From assembly GCF_000373365.1 (NCBI RefSeq), contig NZ_KB891285.1, forward strand, positions 1-64,000: a DNA stretch of 64,000 bases, in the 5' to 3' direction. A model generated the notes under the pieces. The model was not told where the DNA came from. It worked only from the letters and a program-made list of their open reading frames with translations, and did not search any database. Source of the stretch: Parafrankia discariae. Its GTDB lineage: Bacteria > Actinomycetota > Actinomycetes > Frankiales > Frankiaceae. How positions within the stretch are numbered: position 1 is the stretch's first letter; each line of letters starts with the position of its first letter. This document shows positions 10,628 to 20,047 of the stretch, piece after piece. Both the position numbers and the translations under genes were made by a program.

Positions 10628-12401
10628 CGGCGATCAGCCCGACGGCCGCGCGGGTCTGCCGTCCGACCGGGGGCGGGGCGAGCGCGACCAGCACGGCCAG
10701 GAACGGCACGCTCAGGGCGAGATACCACGGGTAGACCACCGGCGACCCGAGCGCCACGGCCATCCCCCCGAACCCCACGACGATCAGGTCGTCCCGGCGG
10801 CCGGACTCCGGTCGGTCGGCCGACCGGCCCGGCCAGGTCCGCAGCGCGAGCCAGGCGACGGTCAGGCCGACGCCGGCCAGCACGACGGTGCGGGTGGCGC
10901 CGAGCACGGCGTCGGAGCCGCCGGGCCACTCCAGCCCGAAGATCCGCGGTGCGAGGCCGACGAGGCTCGCGAGGATCGAGGCGGGCGCGATGCCGGTCTC
11001 GAGCTTGCCCGAGGTGGCCAGCGCGCCGATCCAGGTCGGCCCGAACCCGCCCGCGGCCATCCCGACCAGCAGCGCCCCGGCCGCCGCCGCGGTGTCCGCG
11101 GCGAGCGCCCGCCCGACCGCCGCCGCCCGCCCACCGGCGCCGGGCCGCTCATCCGAGCCGGGCCGCCCGGTGCCGAGAGCCGGCTCGCGGTGCCAGGCGT
11201 CCCGGACGTGGACGAAGACCAGCCAGCCGGCACCGAGGAACGCGGTGGCCTTCACGCTGCCGGCGAGACACGCGAGGGCCACGGCGGCGGCGCCGAGAGC
11301 CCAGCCGGCACCGCGGTCGGACGTCCGAGCCCGGTCCGTCACCAGCGCCGCGGTGAGCAGCGCGGCGGCGAGGGCGTCCAGGTGCGCGCCCCCGACCAGA
11401 TGAATGATCACGAACGGGTTCGCCGCCAGCAGAGCGAGTGTGATCGCCGCCGCCCGGCCGCGCCGGCCGTCCTGGTCCGCCTGGCCGGAACGGTCGTCCT
11501 GGTCCGACCGGCCGGGCAGCCGCAGCGCCAGGGCGACCAGGGCGACGGTCGAGATCAGGGCGACCACCCGCAGCGCGGCGACCGTCCCGGCCGCGCCGGT
11601 CCCGAGCAGGTCGGCGAGCGCGGCGCACGCCCGTTCGGCACCCACCCCCAACCCCCCGTAGGGGGCGTGTGTGTCGCGCCACCGCGGATCGACCGCGGCG
11701 ACGAACAGATCGGCGCCCGAGTCCCGGGACAGCAGACTGTTGACGCCGTGCGTCGCCGGGTCGAGACCGTGGTGGGCGAGCTCGCCCTGGGCGGCGTAGG
11801 CGTAGACATCCCGGCTGAACAGCGGCGGCCCCACCGCGAACGGGACGGCCCACGCGAGCGCGGCGGCGCCGGCCGCCCGCGGCGAGATCGTCCCGCGGCG
11901 CGCACGGGCCAGCAGAAGCAGCCAGCTCAGACAGAGCCCGATCACGGCCAGCCCGGCTGTGGCGGCAAGCACGCCCCTGGCCGTGTCCGTGGGCTGTCCG
12001 GATGGGAGAATTCCCCACCAGGACGACGGGTCGACAACTTCGGGATCTCGCGGCCCGAGCCGGGCCTCGCAGATCATGGCGAGCGCGGCGGCGATCGTGC
12101 CGGCCACGACCAGTCGCCACGCGGGCCGGCCACCGGCCCCTCGGTCGACGCGGCCGTGCAGCTCGGGATGGGATGGTCCAACGGGCTCGGCGGGGCCGTC
12201 CGCCCGGCCGGGCACGCCCCGACGGGCGGCCCGCGGGTCGCCCTGGGCGGTCACGGCGCCGGACGGACCGGCGGCGGAAGGTGGGGAGGTGGCGGGTGGG
12301 TCTGCTCGCGACGCCCGAACCACCGGTCGGAACCACCGCTGACGCGCCGGCCGGGTCGGGGATCCTCCGGCCGGGCGGAACCGGGCGTCGCCACGACTCA
12401 C
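10431..12401 (-). CDS. Polyprenol-phosphomannose-dependent mannosyltransferase-like membrane protein (MptA/MptB type)
   Basis: About 656 residues with 12-13 hydrophobic segments. After TM2, the loop with FSRDVYAYAAQGELAHHGLDPATHG and later DPRWRDTHAPYGG matches the alpha-1,6-mannosyltransferase (MptB-like) GT-C family, which extends mannan cores in mycobacteria and corynebacteria. Start GTG 12401 is supported by AGGAGG with 9 nt spacing (12416-12411). The region before TM1 is a 100-residue Pro/Arg-rich cytosolic tail. Its 3' end overlaps the GT87-like gene by 197 bp tail to tail. A second divergent GT-C-like gene starts close upstream, so the three genes look like an envelope-glycan locus. 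Confidence 0.82.
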   Translation of the reverse strand: MSRGDARFRPAGGSPTRPARQRWFRPVVRASRADPPATSPPSAAGPSGAVTAQGDPRAARRGVPGRADGPAEPVGPSHPELHGRVDRGAGGRPAWRLVVAGTIAAALAMICEARLGPRDPEVVDPSSWWGILPSGQPTDTARGVLAATAGLAVIGLCLSWLLLLARARRGTISPRAAGAAALAWAVPFAVGPPLFSRDVYAYAAQGELAHHGLDPATHGVNSLLSRDSGADLFVAAVDPRWRDTHAPYGGLGVGAERACAALADLLGTGAAGTVAALRVVALISTVALVALALRLPGRSDQDDRSGQADQDGRRGRAAAITLALLAANPFVIIHLVGGAHLDALAAALLTAALVTDRARTSDRGAGWALGAAAVALACLAGSVKATAFLGAGWLVFVHVRDAWHREPALGTGRPGSDERPGAGGRAAAVGRALAADTAAAAGALLVGMAAGGFGPTWIGALATSGKLETGIAPASILASLVGLAPRIFGLEWPGGSDAVLGATRTVVLAGVGLTVAWLALRTWPGRSADRPESGRRDDLIVVGFGGMAVALGSPVVYPWYLALSVPFLAVLVALAPPPVGRQTRAAVGLIAVTSVWLCLATLSPLAATWRLLGRTYPLLGVALAVVLVAALSAATVAAVRRRAIPGPRPGARTTPR

Positions 12402-12481
12402 TCGCACCAGCCTCCTGCCTCGCCGTGGAATCCCGTCGCCGCAGCCGGCTGGCCGAGGGGGCCGCGACGCTGGGGACGGCG

Positions 12482-14035
12482 GTGCGGCGGCGCCCCTGGC
12501 TGCTGACCGCCGTCCTGTGCCTGGTCTGCGTGTGCCTCGACGTGACCGGCCCCGACACCCCCGCCCAGGAGTATCGGGTGTGGCTGTTCGAGCACGGCGG
12601 CGCGGTGCTGTGGGACGACGGCTGGTACGGCGGCCATACGATACCGGGCTACAGCGTCCTGTTCCCCCCACTGGGCGCCCTGCTGGGCGTGCAGGCGGTG
12701 GGCGCGCTCGCCTGCGTCGCGTCGACCGTCGCCGTCACCAGGCTGCTGCGCGGGCCGGGGGTGCGCCGCGGGCAGGACCTGCCGCTGCTGTGGTTCGCGG
12801 TGGCCACCGTGGCCAATCTGGTGGTCGGCCGGATGCCCTTCGCGCTCGGCATGGCCTTCGGTGCCGTCGCGCTGGTCGGGGCGCGCGAGCGCCGGGTGTG
12901 GCTGGTCTGGGCCGGGGCGGTGCTGTCCTCGCTGGCCTCGCCGCTGGCCGCCGGCTTCGTGCTCATGGTGGGCCTGGCGCTGGCGCTGACCGGGTCGCTG
13001 CCGCGCCGGGTGATCCTCGCCTTCGGTGGGGCCGGAGCCGGGATCATCGTCGCCCTCGCCTTCCCGGAGGAGGGCTACCAGCCCTTCCCGGCGGTGACCT
13101 TCCTGTCGCTGCTGGCCCTGATCGGTGGTGGGCTGCTGCTCGTCCCGAAGGAGCACCGGGCGGTCCGCAACGGGCTGTTGCTGTGGGCGGGCGCGGCGAT
13201 CGTGTTCTTCTTCGTGCCCACCCAGGTCGGGGGGAACATCACCCGGCCGGCGACGCTGCTCGCCGGCCCCGCCGCCGCGGTGTTCCTGGCCACCCGGCCG
13301 CGGGCGCTCGCGGTGGTCGCCATCCCGTTGATCGGCTGGCAGATCGGGCCCATCCACGGCGCGTTCGTGACCCATGGTGATCCGTCCGCGGCGCCCGGGT
13401 ACTACACCGACCTGCTGGGCTATCTGGACAACGACGGCCCCGTGCCGGCGGGGCGGGTCGAGATCCCCTTCACCCAGGCGCACTGGGAGGCCCGGTACGT
13501 CGCCCCGCGGCTGCCCATGGCCCGCGGCTGGCTCCGCCAGCTCGACAGCAAGTACAACGCCCTGTTCTACGACGGGACGCTCACCGCGGAGACCTACCAC
13601 GAGTGGCTGCTGGCCCGCGGCGTCACGTATGTCGCGCTGCCCAACGTCGATCTCGACCCGTCCGCGGTCGCCGAGGCGAAGCTGCTCCGTTCCGGCCTGC
13701 CCTACCTGGAGCTGGCCTGGCAGAACGCCGACTGGAAGGTCTGGCTGGTCCGGGATTCGTCCGGCCTCGTGCGGGGCCCGGCGACCCTCACCGAGCTGGG
13801 CGTCAGCTCCGTCGCGGTGTCGTTCGCCAGCCCGGGGGTCGCCACGGTCCTGGTGCACTACACGCCGTACTGGCAGCTTACCGAGGGTGACGCCTGCGTG
13901 TTCCGGGCCGCCGGCGGCTGGACGGGCATCCTCACCCAGTCGGCCGGCGCGGTGCGCCTGTCCGCCCGGCTCTCCGTGGACGGCCTGACCCGGGCCAGCG
14001 CCCTGGACTGCCCGGCCGACCACCGCCTGCACTGA
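12482..14035 (+). CDS. Multi-pass membrane protein, putative GT-C-type glycan enzyme
   Basis: About 517 residues. Roughly ten membrane segments occupy residues 1-330 (RPWLLTAVLCLVCVCLDV, then WFAVATVANLVVGRMPFALG and others), followed by a soluble ~190-residue C-terminal domain with LDSKYNALFYDG and WLLARGVTYVALP. This architecture occurs in conserved actinobacterial integral membrane proteins next to mannosyltransferases. I cannot name the reaction. Start GTG 12482 has GGGGAC just upstream; GTG 12425 is the alternative and would leave only 23 bp to the divergent gene. No signal peptide other than TM1 is seen. Confidence 0.75.
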   Translation: MRRRPWLLTAVLCLVCVCLDVTGPDTPAQEYRVWLFEHGGAVLWDDGWYGGHTIPGYSVLFPPLGALLGVQAVGALACVASTVAVTRLLRGPGVRRGQDLPLLWFAVATVANLVVGRMPFALGMAFGAVALVGARERRVWLVWAGAVLSSLASPLAAGFVLMVGLALALTGSLPRRVILAFGGAGAGIIVALAFPEEGYQPFPAVTFLSLLALIGGGLLLVPKEHRAVRNGLLLWAGAAIVFFFVPTQVGGNITRPATLLAGPAAAVFLATRPRALAVVAIPLIGWQIGPIHGAFVTHGDPSAAPGYYTDLLGYLDNDGPVPAGRVEIPFTQAHWEARYVAPRLPMARGWLRQLDSKYNALFYDGTLTAETYHEWLLARGVTYVALPNVDLDPSAVAEAKLLRSGLPYLELAWQNADWKVWLVRDSSGLVRGPATLTELGVSSVAVSFASPGVATVLVHYTPYWQLTEGDACVFRAAGGWTGILTQSAGAVRLSARLSVDGLTRASALDCPADHRLH

Positions 14036-14037
14036 CG

Positions 14038-14078
14038 CCGCTGCCGCTGCCGCTGCCGCTGCCGGCGCCGGCGCCGGC
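14038..14078. repeat. CTGCCG/GGCGCC hexanucleotide repeats
   Basis: Four tandem CTGCCG units followed by three GCCGGC-type units, just after the stop codon of the upstream membrane protein gene. Simple low-complexity DNA. Confidence 0.8.
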
Positions 14079-14092
14079 GATCGCCACCGCCA

Positions 14093-14112
14093 CCGCCGCG
14101 GGTCCGCGGCGG
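14093..14112. terminator. Stem-loop between convergent genes
   Basis: Perfect 9-bp inverted repeat CCGCCGCGG / CCGCGGCGG with a 2-nt centre, 6 bp beyond the stop of the minus-strand RyR gene (in its transcription direction) and 58 bp beyond the plus-strand gene. It has no T-run on either side, so it would be an actinobacterial I-shaped terminator serving both directions. Confidence 0.5.
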
Positions 14113-14117
14113 TCGGG

Positions 14118-16232
14118 TCAGCCGGGTGGGCGGGGGGTCATCCGGACGATGCGCAGGCCGGCCATGGCCAGCACCTCGGGCATGTTGCGCACCACGTCGC
14201 GGTCGCGGTCCTGGTCCGCCGGGGAGAGCTGCTCCCAGTCGACGAGCGAGGGATGGCGTGGATCGGAGCCGCCCCGCTCGACCGGCCCGTACCGCACCCC
14301 GCGGCTCTCCCGCTCACGCCGCCAGCGGGCGTGCTCCTCCCGGGCGAGCTCCGCCAGCTCCTCCGGGGTGAAGACGAACTCCGGGTCGTGCTCCCCGGCC
14401 GGCATGAGCATCCAGTTCCGCCGGCGCAGGACGTCGCTGTACCCGATCGCCTGCGCCAGGTTGGCGGCCCGCAGATCGTCGTCCAGTTCGTCCCAGGGGC
14501 GCAGGCTGCGCCGCGTGCGCAGCACCGCCCCGCCGGTCAGCTCCTTGAACAGGTACTTCTCGTGGATGATCCGCGCGAAGCGCTCGATGAGGTCGTTCGC
14601 CCCCGGGTCGAGCGGCAGCGCCTCGTCGTTCACCGCGAAGAACCGCAACCCGCCCTGGACGTCGTCCAGCAGCGCACCGCCGCCGCGTCGCCGCGGGCCG
14701 GGCGGCGGCGGGACCGGCGGGTCCGGGTCATCCGGGCCGCCCGCGTCGTCCGGGTCGTCGTCGGGGCCGTCCGGGTCGCCGGGCGCCTCGCGCGAGCCGA
14801 AGACGTCCTCGAAGCTGCGCTGCCGGCCGGTGCGCACGACCACCCGGGTGCCGTGCTCGCCGAGGCTGGTGGCGCCCAGCGCGCGCGCCACCTCCAGCCC
14901 ACGCAGCAGCGCCTCCTCCTCGTCGCCGTGGCACACGTAGACGAACTCCGGCGGGACGGTCCGGGTCCCCTCGACCGGGTCGTCCAGTTCGAGGACCGCC
15001 CCGGGCAGTTCCCCGGACGGACTGTCGTGGGCCATCAGCTCCACCCGGGCCAGCGCCGGCTCCCGTGAGCGCATCGCCGCCGCCTCGAGGGTCGCGTTCC
15101 GCCCCGACAGGACGATCCGCAGCGGCGGCGCGCCGGGCGCGCTGTTGTCCCGCCAGCGCCGCGCCAGCTCCATCACCACGGCCTGGCCCAGGTCGGACAG
15201 CCCGAGAACGACGACGGGCGCCGGGCGCGCCCGCGGGTCGGGGAAGCCGTCCGGCCGGGCCCAGGCGGGCGCGTTGCCGTTCAGCATGGCGTGCGCGCCG
15301 AGCACCTCCACCGCGAAGAAGTCGAGGCGGAAGCCCGGGTCGTTCTCCAGGCCGATGCGGCGCGCCCGCAGGTGCGGCAGCAGCGAGAGATCGCCTACCT
15401 GGGCCAGGCAGCGCAGCGGATGGTCCAGCCGGGTGGTGGAGAGCCGACGGCTGCCGGCCCGGCTGGACCGCACGACGCCACGGGCGGTGAGCGCGACGGC
15501 GAGGTTGGACGCGGTGTCGTCCAGGCAGCTGTAGACGACGTCGGCCCGCGTGATGCCCGCGCTGGCCAGGACGAGCCGCTCCACCGGGTCACCGATGACC
15601 CGCAGCAGGTTCGGGGGCCGCTCGGCGTCCGGGTACTCCCGTTCGGCGTCCTCGGCGACCAGCACCACCCGGCTGCTGCCGACGAGCTTGTCCACGAGCG
15701 CGGAGGCGGTCGGCCCGGTGCCGCAGACGATGACGTGCCGGTGCGCGTGCCGGGCGCGGAACCGCTCGAACCGGTGTGCGAACAGGGTGCTGGCGGCGTC
15801 GGCGACACCGACGGCCGTCGCCAGCGGGGCGAGGAAGCGGGCGACCTCCAGCGCCGGGGGGAACTGCCCGCCGTTCTCGAACATCGTGCCGTCGGCGAGG
15901 AACAGCGTCGAGGCGAAGAAGATCACGTTCGCCCAGGTGAACGCCGCGGGGTCCGCGGAGAAGTGCTGATACGCGCCGATGAGGCTCAGCACGAAGGCGA
16001 TCAGCCCGAGCACGAGGAACGTGCCGAGCAGGTGGCGGCGCAGCCAGCGGCCGATCCGTCCCATCCGGCCGAACAGCAGCGTCGCGTAGAGCCGCGCCGC
16101 CCGCGCCACCACCCCGCCGAGCAGGTGGCGCGGGTCCAGTTCCCGGGCGAGCCGGCCCAACCGGCCCGGCCGGCCGGGCGGACCGGGTGGACCCGGACCG
16201 CCCGACGGACCTCGGGAACCGCCGGCGGTCAC
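14118..16232 (-). CDS. Membrane protein with two TrkA-N (RCK-like) domains and a C-terminal RyR domain
   Basis: 704 residues. Residues 1-60 are Gly/Pro/Arg-rich. Membrane segments follow at about 68-90 (LLGTFLVLGLIAFVLSLIG), 99-115 and 128-150. The first Rossmann-type TrkA-N domain starts near 166 (HVIVCGTGPTASALVDKL) and a second near 340 (VVVLGLSDLGQAVVMELA). An acidic Pro-rich spacer lies near 475-520. The last ~150 residues are RyR-like: PWDELDDDLRAANLAQA, then LAREEHARWRRER, GVRYGP and HPSLVDWEQL. The plan is that of a ligand-gated ion channel, but the K+ filter TVGYG is absent; FASTLFLADGTMF occupies the pore position. It is coupled to the PP2C gene: GTG 16232 lies 17 nt past that gene's stop. 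The ligand is unknown. Confidence 0.75.
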   Translation of the reverse strand: MTAGGSRGPSGGPGPPGPPGRPGRLGRLARELDPRHLLGGVVARAARLYATLLFGRMGRIGRWLRRHLLGTFLVLGLIAFVLSLIGAYQHFSADPAAFTWANVIFFASTLFLADGTMFENGGQFPPALEVARFLAPLATAVGVADAASTLFAHRFERFRARHAHRHVIVCGTGPTASALVDKLVGSSRVVLVAEDAEREYPDAERPPNLLRVIGDPVERLVLASAGITRADVVYSCLDDTASNLAVALTARGVVRSSRAGSRRLSTTRLDHPLRCLAQVGDLSLLPHLRARRIGLENDPGFRLDFFAVEVLGAHAMLNGNAPAWARPDGFPDPRARPAPVVVLGLSDLGQAVVMELARRWRDNSAPGAPPLRIVLSGRNATLEAAAMRSREPALARVELMAHDSPSGELPGAVLELDDPVEGTRTVPPEFVYVCHGDEEEALLRGLEVARALGATSLGEHGTRVVVRTGRQRSFEDVFGSREAPGDPDGPDDDPDDAGGPDDPDPPVPPPPGPRRRGGGALLDDVQGGLRFFAVNDEALPLDPGANDLIERFARIIHEKYLFKELTGGAVLRTRRSLRPWDELDDDLRAANLAQAIGYSDVLRRRNWMLMPAGEHDPEFVFTPEELAELAREEHARWRRERESRGVRYGPVERGGSDPRHPSLVDWEQLSPADQDRDRDVVRNMPEVLAMAGLRIVRMTPRPPG

Positions 16233-16248
16233 TCCGGGCGGTGGGCCG

Positions 16249-18084
16249 TCATCGCGCCGACGGCTCCGAGACCAGGTCGGCGACGACGATGGTCGTGTCG
16301 TCGCGGGCGCCGGCCAGCAGCGCCGCCTCCACCAGGGCGTCCGCCGCCCGCTCCGGGGGCTCCGGGCCGAGCTCGGTCATCAGCCCCAGCAGCTGCTCGG
16401 GGGTCATCACCTTCGTGATGCCGTCACTGCCCAGGATCACCCGGTCACCGGCCCGCACCGCCTCGCGCAGGATGTCGGCCTCGATCCGGTCGGCCAGGCC
16501 GATGGCGTTGAGCAGCGGGCCGTTCTTGATGGCGTGCGGTGTCGTGACCTGGCGCGGGCGGCCCTTCTGCGGCTGCAGCCAGACGGAGCTGTCGCCGACG
16601 TGGGCGATGAACAGCGTCTCGCCCGTCGACTGCTGGCGGCCGAGGATGACCACGTCGAGGGTGCAGGCCATGCCCCGCCAGGACGGCTCCTGCCGGGGCT
16701 TCTCCCGCACGACCTGGTTCGCCCGGGCGACCGCCTGGCGTAGCCCGTCAGCCGGGTCCTCGGCGTACTGGGGACGGAACCCGGCCACCGTGGTGACCGT
16801 CAGCGTCGAGGCGATCTGGCCGGCGGCCTCCCCGCCGACACCGTCGGAGACGGCGAGCAGACCGTCCGACACGACGTAGGCGTCCTCGTTGGGGCCGCCG
16901 CGCTTGCCACGCCGGGTGCGGCCGGCCGCGGCCAGCCGCAGCGCGGGAGCCGTGGTGTGGACCGGCTCGGCCGCGACCAGACCGGGCGCGGAGGCTTCGG
17001 GGGTGGGAATGGTCGGCGCGGTCGTCGTCGGCGAGGCCGCGGCGCCCCAGGCCGCCTCACCACCGGCCGCGTCCGTCCCGTAAGCGTCCGTCCCGTAACC
17101 GCCGGCGCCGTAACCGCCGGCCGCGCCGGGCCCGGACGGCGCGGTCGAGCCGATCCGCGCCGTCTCGCCGGCCGTCGGGTCGGGGTAGGAGGCCGGTCCG
17201 GAGTACCCCGACGGCGTCTGGTGCGGGAAGCCGCCGGCGAGCGGGTCGCGGTCGTCGACCGCGAGTCGGTAGGCGGAGTCGTCCGCCTCGCCATGGTGGG
17301 GGCGCCCGCTGGGGGGCGGGGTCCACCCGGTGGCATCCGGGTCTCGGCTGTCGTTCATGTAGGTGTCCCTGCCGCCTGAGTCGAGTCCGCTCATGTCGAT
17401 ACCCCCCGTGCCGTGGGCGCCGGTGTGGGGGCCGCCGGGCTGTGCGGCTCCGGTGAGGTACGCGCCCGGAGGGGACGGATCCGCCGGGACCGCGCCGGTA
17501 TCGGCGCGTGACGTGTACGCGCCACCGATATTGTGACCGCCGGTCCGGCCGCTTTCCGTAGCGGACACGACCGTGTCGGTGTCATTCGCTGTACTCCCCG
17601 GCGCGCCGGCGGCCCCGTGGCCGGTGGCGCCGTGACCGGGATCGAGCGGACTCTCGACCCGGGTGGCGTCGGCGTCGCCCCATCCGGCGTCGCCCCATCC
17701 GGCGTCGCCCCAGGCGGAACCGTCGTCCGGACCCGGCCCGCCCACCCCGCCGTCGCCGGGGTCCGTGCCGTCGCCGCGGCTCGTGCCGTCCGCGGCAGGC
17801 GCCACCCGCACCGCGGCGGGAGCACCCGCGGGCGCCGTGAAGCCGGGTACGACGTCGTCCGGTGACTGTGGGTCCGCCCCGCCGGGGTCCGGCGCGTCCG
17901 GAGCCGGGGGCTCCGGGGTGTCGCGCAGCGGGATGCTGCCGGGCCGCGAGCGTCTCGTCTCCAGTGAGCGCCTGCGCCCGGACTCGTACCCGGTGCGTGG
18001 TGCGCGACTGGACAGGACGACGAAAACCACCGCGCCCACCAGAAGCACCACGATGAGCATGATTGGTACCAGTGAGCTACCCAT
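16249..18084 (-). CDS. Membrane-anchored PP2C-family Ser/Thr phosphatase
   Basis: About 611 residues. One membrane segment (LVPIMLIVVLLVGAVVFVVL) lies at residues 5-24, followed by ~360 residues of disordered Gly/Asp/Pro-rich linker with repeats (GWGDA). The C-terminal PP2C domain covers about 380-605: RRGKRGGPNEDAYVV, LLAVSDGVGGEAAGQIAS, FIAHVGDSSVWLQ, VILGSDGITKVMT and GARDDTTIVVADL supply the metal-binding aspartates. It would dephosphorylate Ser/Thr-phosphoproteins at the inner membrane face. ATG 18084 is preferred (GGAGG just upstream); GTG 18102 adds six residues. It is the first gene of a two-gene unit with the RyR/TrkA-N protein, which is therefore a candidate substrate or partner (inference). 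Confidence 0.88.
   Translation of the reverse strand: MGSSLVPIMLIVVLLVGAVVFVVLSSRAPRTGYESGRRRSLETRRSRPGSIPLRDTPEPPAPDAPDPGGADPQSPDDVVPGFTAPAGAPAAVRVAPAADGTSRGDGTDPGDGGVGGPGPDDGSAWGDAGWGDAGWGDADATRVESPLDPGHGATGHGAAGAPGSTANDTDTVVSATESGRTGGHNIGGAYTSRADTGAVPADPSPPGAYLTGAAQPGGPHTGAHGTGGIDMSGLDSGGRDTYMNDSRDPDATGWTPPPSGRPHHGEADDSAYRLAVDDRDPLAGGFPHQTPSGYSGPASYPDPTAGETARIGSTAPSGPGAAGGYGAGGYGTDAYGTDAAGGEAAWGAAASPTTTAPTIPTPEASAPGLVAAEPVHTTAPALRLAAAGRTRRGKRGGPNEDAYVVSDGLLAVSDGVGGEAAGQIASTLTVTTVAGFRPQYAEDPADGLRQAVARANQVVREKPRQEPSWRGMACTLDVVILGRQQSTGETLFIAHVGDSSVWLQPQKGRPRQVTTPHAIKNGPLLNAIGLADRIEADILREAVRAGDRVILGSDGITKVMTPEQLLGLMTELGPEPPERAADALVEAALLAGARDDTTIVVADLVSEPSAR
17671..17715. repeat. Three 15-bp in-frame tandem repeats in the PP2C linker
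   Basis: Units GGCGTCGCCCCATCC twice, then GGCGTCGCCCCAGGC, encoding repeated GWGDA on the minus strand. Confidence 0.85.
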
Positions 18085-18339
18085 GGCCTCCGTCCCCGCC
18101 ACGACAACCCGATCACGCTATAGGACGTGTCGGCAGCCGTCTCCATACATAACCAAAGGCAACAACTCGGCGAAGACCGGGCCTGTGTCAGGACTGCGAC
18201 AGAAAGCAGCTGATTCCGCCGATGCCGTGTCAGGGGCCTGCCGGTCACCGGCAGCGGGTGTCGGGTTCCCGTCCGTATCACCCAAAGGTCAGTATCGCCG
18301 GAAGTGTGGCGTCACCGGAAGGCCCTGACGCCCGGTCGC

Positions 18340-20040
18340 TCAGATGGCGTCGGCGCGTGGGCGGGCGAGGGTGAAGCCGTCGAACGGCACGGGCACGGCG
18401 TTCGCCGAGTCGTAGACGGTGACCTGGAGGCGGGTCGTCCCGCCCGGCTGGCCCGGATCGACGGTGAGCGCGGCGAACGCGTACGGATGCTCGGGGAAAC
18501 GGGCCGCCAGCCACGGCGCCGCCTCGACCACGCGGATCGAGGCGCGCTGGCGCTGCCCGGGGGCACGCTCCCGCACGCCGACGACCACCCGGCACGCCGG
18601 CGGGTCGTACAGCTGGCCGGCCGACGGCGTGGACGAGCCACCGGTGCCGATCAACATGTGCACCGTCCCGGCGGACGTGTCCAGTGTGGCCGCGCCGGCC
18701 CCAATCCCAGCCCCAGCCCCAGCCCCAGCCCCGGTCCCGGCCTCGCCCTCGGTCTCGCCGCCGGCGCTCCCGCCCGCGCCGATCGCACTCGCGTCGCCGG
18801 CGACGGACACCGAGCCCGGAACCGGTCGCGGGGTCAGCGTCGGGGTGCCGTCCACGACTCCCCGGAGCGGATAGGTGCGCTCGTAGTGGTGTTCGTGCCC
18901 GGAGATCACCAGGTCGACGCCGTAGCGGTCGAACAGCGGCAGCCAGGCCTCGCGCAGGCCGAGATCCGCGCCGTTGTGGTACTCAGCCGTGGAGACGGCG
19001 GCCTGGTGCAGGGCGACGACGATCCAGTCGACCGTCCGGTCCGCCCGGGCCTCGGCCAGCTGCCGCTCGAGCCAGGCGGTCTGCCGGCCCGAGCTGTAGC
19101 CGCGCAGATACACACGGCCGGCGTCCTGGTAGCAGACGTCGTCGCCGCTGAGCACGACGAACCGCACGCCGCCGACGGTGAAGGCGTACCAGAGGCCGGT
19201 CAGGTACGGCTCCTCGTCGTTGTCCGGCAGCTGGAAGTAGGTCTGGTACGCGGCGAGCCCCAGCGCGCCGTTGCCCCGCTCGGTCTCGTGGTTGCCGACA
19301 CTCGGCATCCACGGGCGGCGCGCGGCCGAGGTGCTGATCATCGCGAACCAGTCCGCCCACGCCCGCGGCGGGGCGTCGCTGACGTTCGAATAGGCCAGAT
19401 CGCCGTCGACCAGGGTGAACAGCGGGTCCACCCGCTCGACGCCGGCGACGAGCGCGCCGGAGGCCGGTGTGCCGAACGGGTCGTCGGACGCATCGGTGCC
19501 GTGATCGCCGAAGCAGGTGAAGGTGAAGGCGGCCCGGCCGCGGGGGGCCGTGCGGAACGAGGCCCCGCCCACCGCGCGGACGGTGCCGACAGCCGGAGTC
19601 CCGTCCGGGGTCCCGTCAGTGGTCTCGGGTGCGGTCTCGTAGGTGATCTCGTAGGTGTACCGGGTGTCCGGTTCCAGGTCGTCCAACAGCGCGTGGTGCG
19701 CGTGGATCCGCCATCCGGTGACCGCGTCCGTGTACGACCTGGAGCCGGCCTCGACCTCGCGGACGGCCCCGGCGGCACCCGTGATCACCTGGACCAGTGG
19801 CCGGGCCACTGGTGCCGGGGTGATCCAGGAGACCACCATCGACGTCGCCGGATCCGGACCGAAGGCGAGGTGCACCCCGTGCTCGGCCAGCGACGACGGG
19901 CCGTCGGGCCGCGACGGGACGTCCCGTGATGTCGGGTCTCGTGGCGCGGGGGTAAGCGGTGCGGCGTCTCGTGGTGCGGAGGTCGGCGACTTGGAGGATC
20001 GTGCCCGGGAACGTCGTGGACCGCGAAGGCTGTGAGGCAT
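18340..20040 (-). CDS. Purple-acid-phosphatase-like metallophosphoesterase
   Basis: 566 residues. A fibronectin-like N-terminal domain (residues ~45-150, TSMVVSWITP...YEITYE) precedes a dinuclear-metal catalytic domain with FGDHG, VDGDLAYSN, VGNHETE, VALHQAAVS and SGHEHHYERTYP, the ordered ligands of purple acid phosphatases. A Gly/Ala-rich insertion with an alternating GA repeat interrupts the catalytic domain near residue 430, encoded by (CCAGCC)n DNA at about 18702-18735. No clear signal peptide is visible at the N-terminus, although the family is usually exported; the first 45 residues are Arg/Ser/Pro-rich. ATG 20040 follows GGAAG. Substrate unknown; phosphomonoesterase or phosphodiesterase are both possible. 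Confidence 0.85.
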   Translation of the reverse strand: MPHSLRGPRRSRARSSKSPTSAPRDAAPLTPAPRDPTSRDVPSRPDGPSSLAEHGVHLAFGPDPATSMVVSWITPAPVARPLVQVITGAAGAVREVEAGSRSYTDAVTGWRIHAHHALLDDLEPDTRYTYEITYETAPETTDGTPDGTPAVGTVRAVGGASFRTAPRGRAAFTFTCFGDHGTDASDDPFGTPASGALVAGVERVDPLFTLVDGDLAYSNVSDAPPRAWADWFAMISTSAARRPWMPSVGNHETERGNGALGLAAYQTYFQLPDNDEEPYLTGLWYAFTVGGVRFVVLSGDDVCYQDAGRVYLRGYSSGRQTAWLERQLAEARADRTVDWIVVALHQAAVSTAEYHNGADLGLREAWLPLFDRYGVDLVISGHEHHYERTYPLRGVVDGTPTLTPRPVPGSVSVAGDASAIGAGGSAGGETEGEAGTGAGAGAGAGIGAGAATLDTSAGTVHMLIGTGGSSTPSAGQLYDPPACRVVVGVRERAPGQRQRASIRVVEAAPWLAARFPEHPYAFAALTVDPGQPGGTTRLQVTVYDSANAVPVPFDGFTLARPRADAI

Positions 20041-20047
20041 GACTTCC

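Noticed and set aside
11190-12506. Plus-strand open frame opposite the MptB-like gene
   Set aside because: Product is low-complexity Arg/Gly/Gln-rich; the minus strand has clear membrane segments and family motifs.
12398-14032. Minus-strand open frame opposite the GT-C-like membrane protein
   Set aside because: Charged, repetitive sequence with no hydrophobic segments or ribosome site; shadow of the plus-strand gene.
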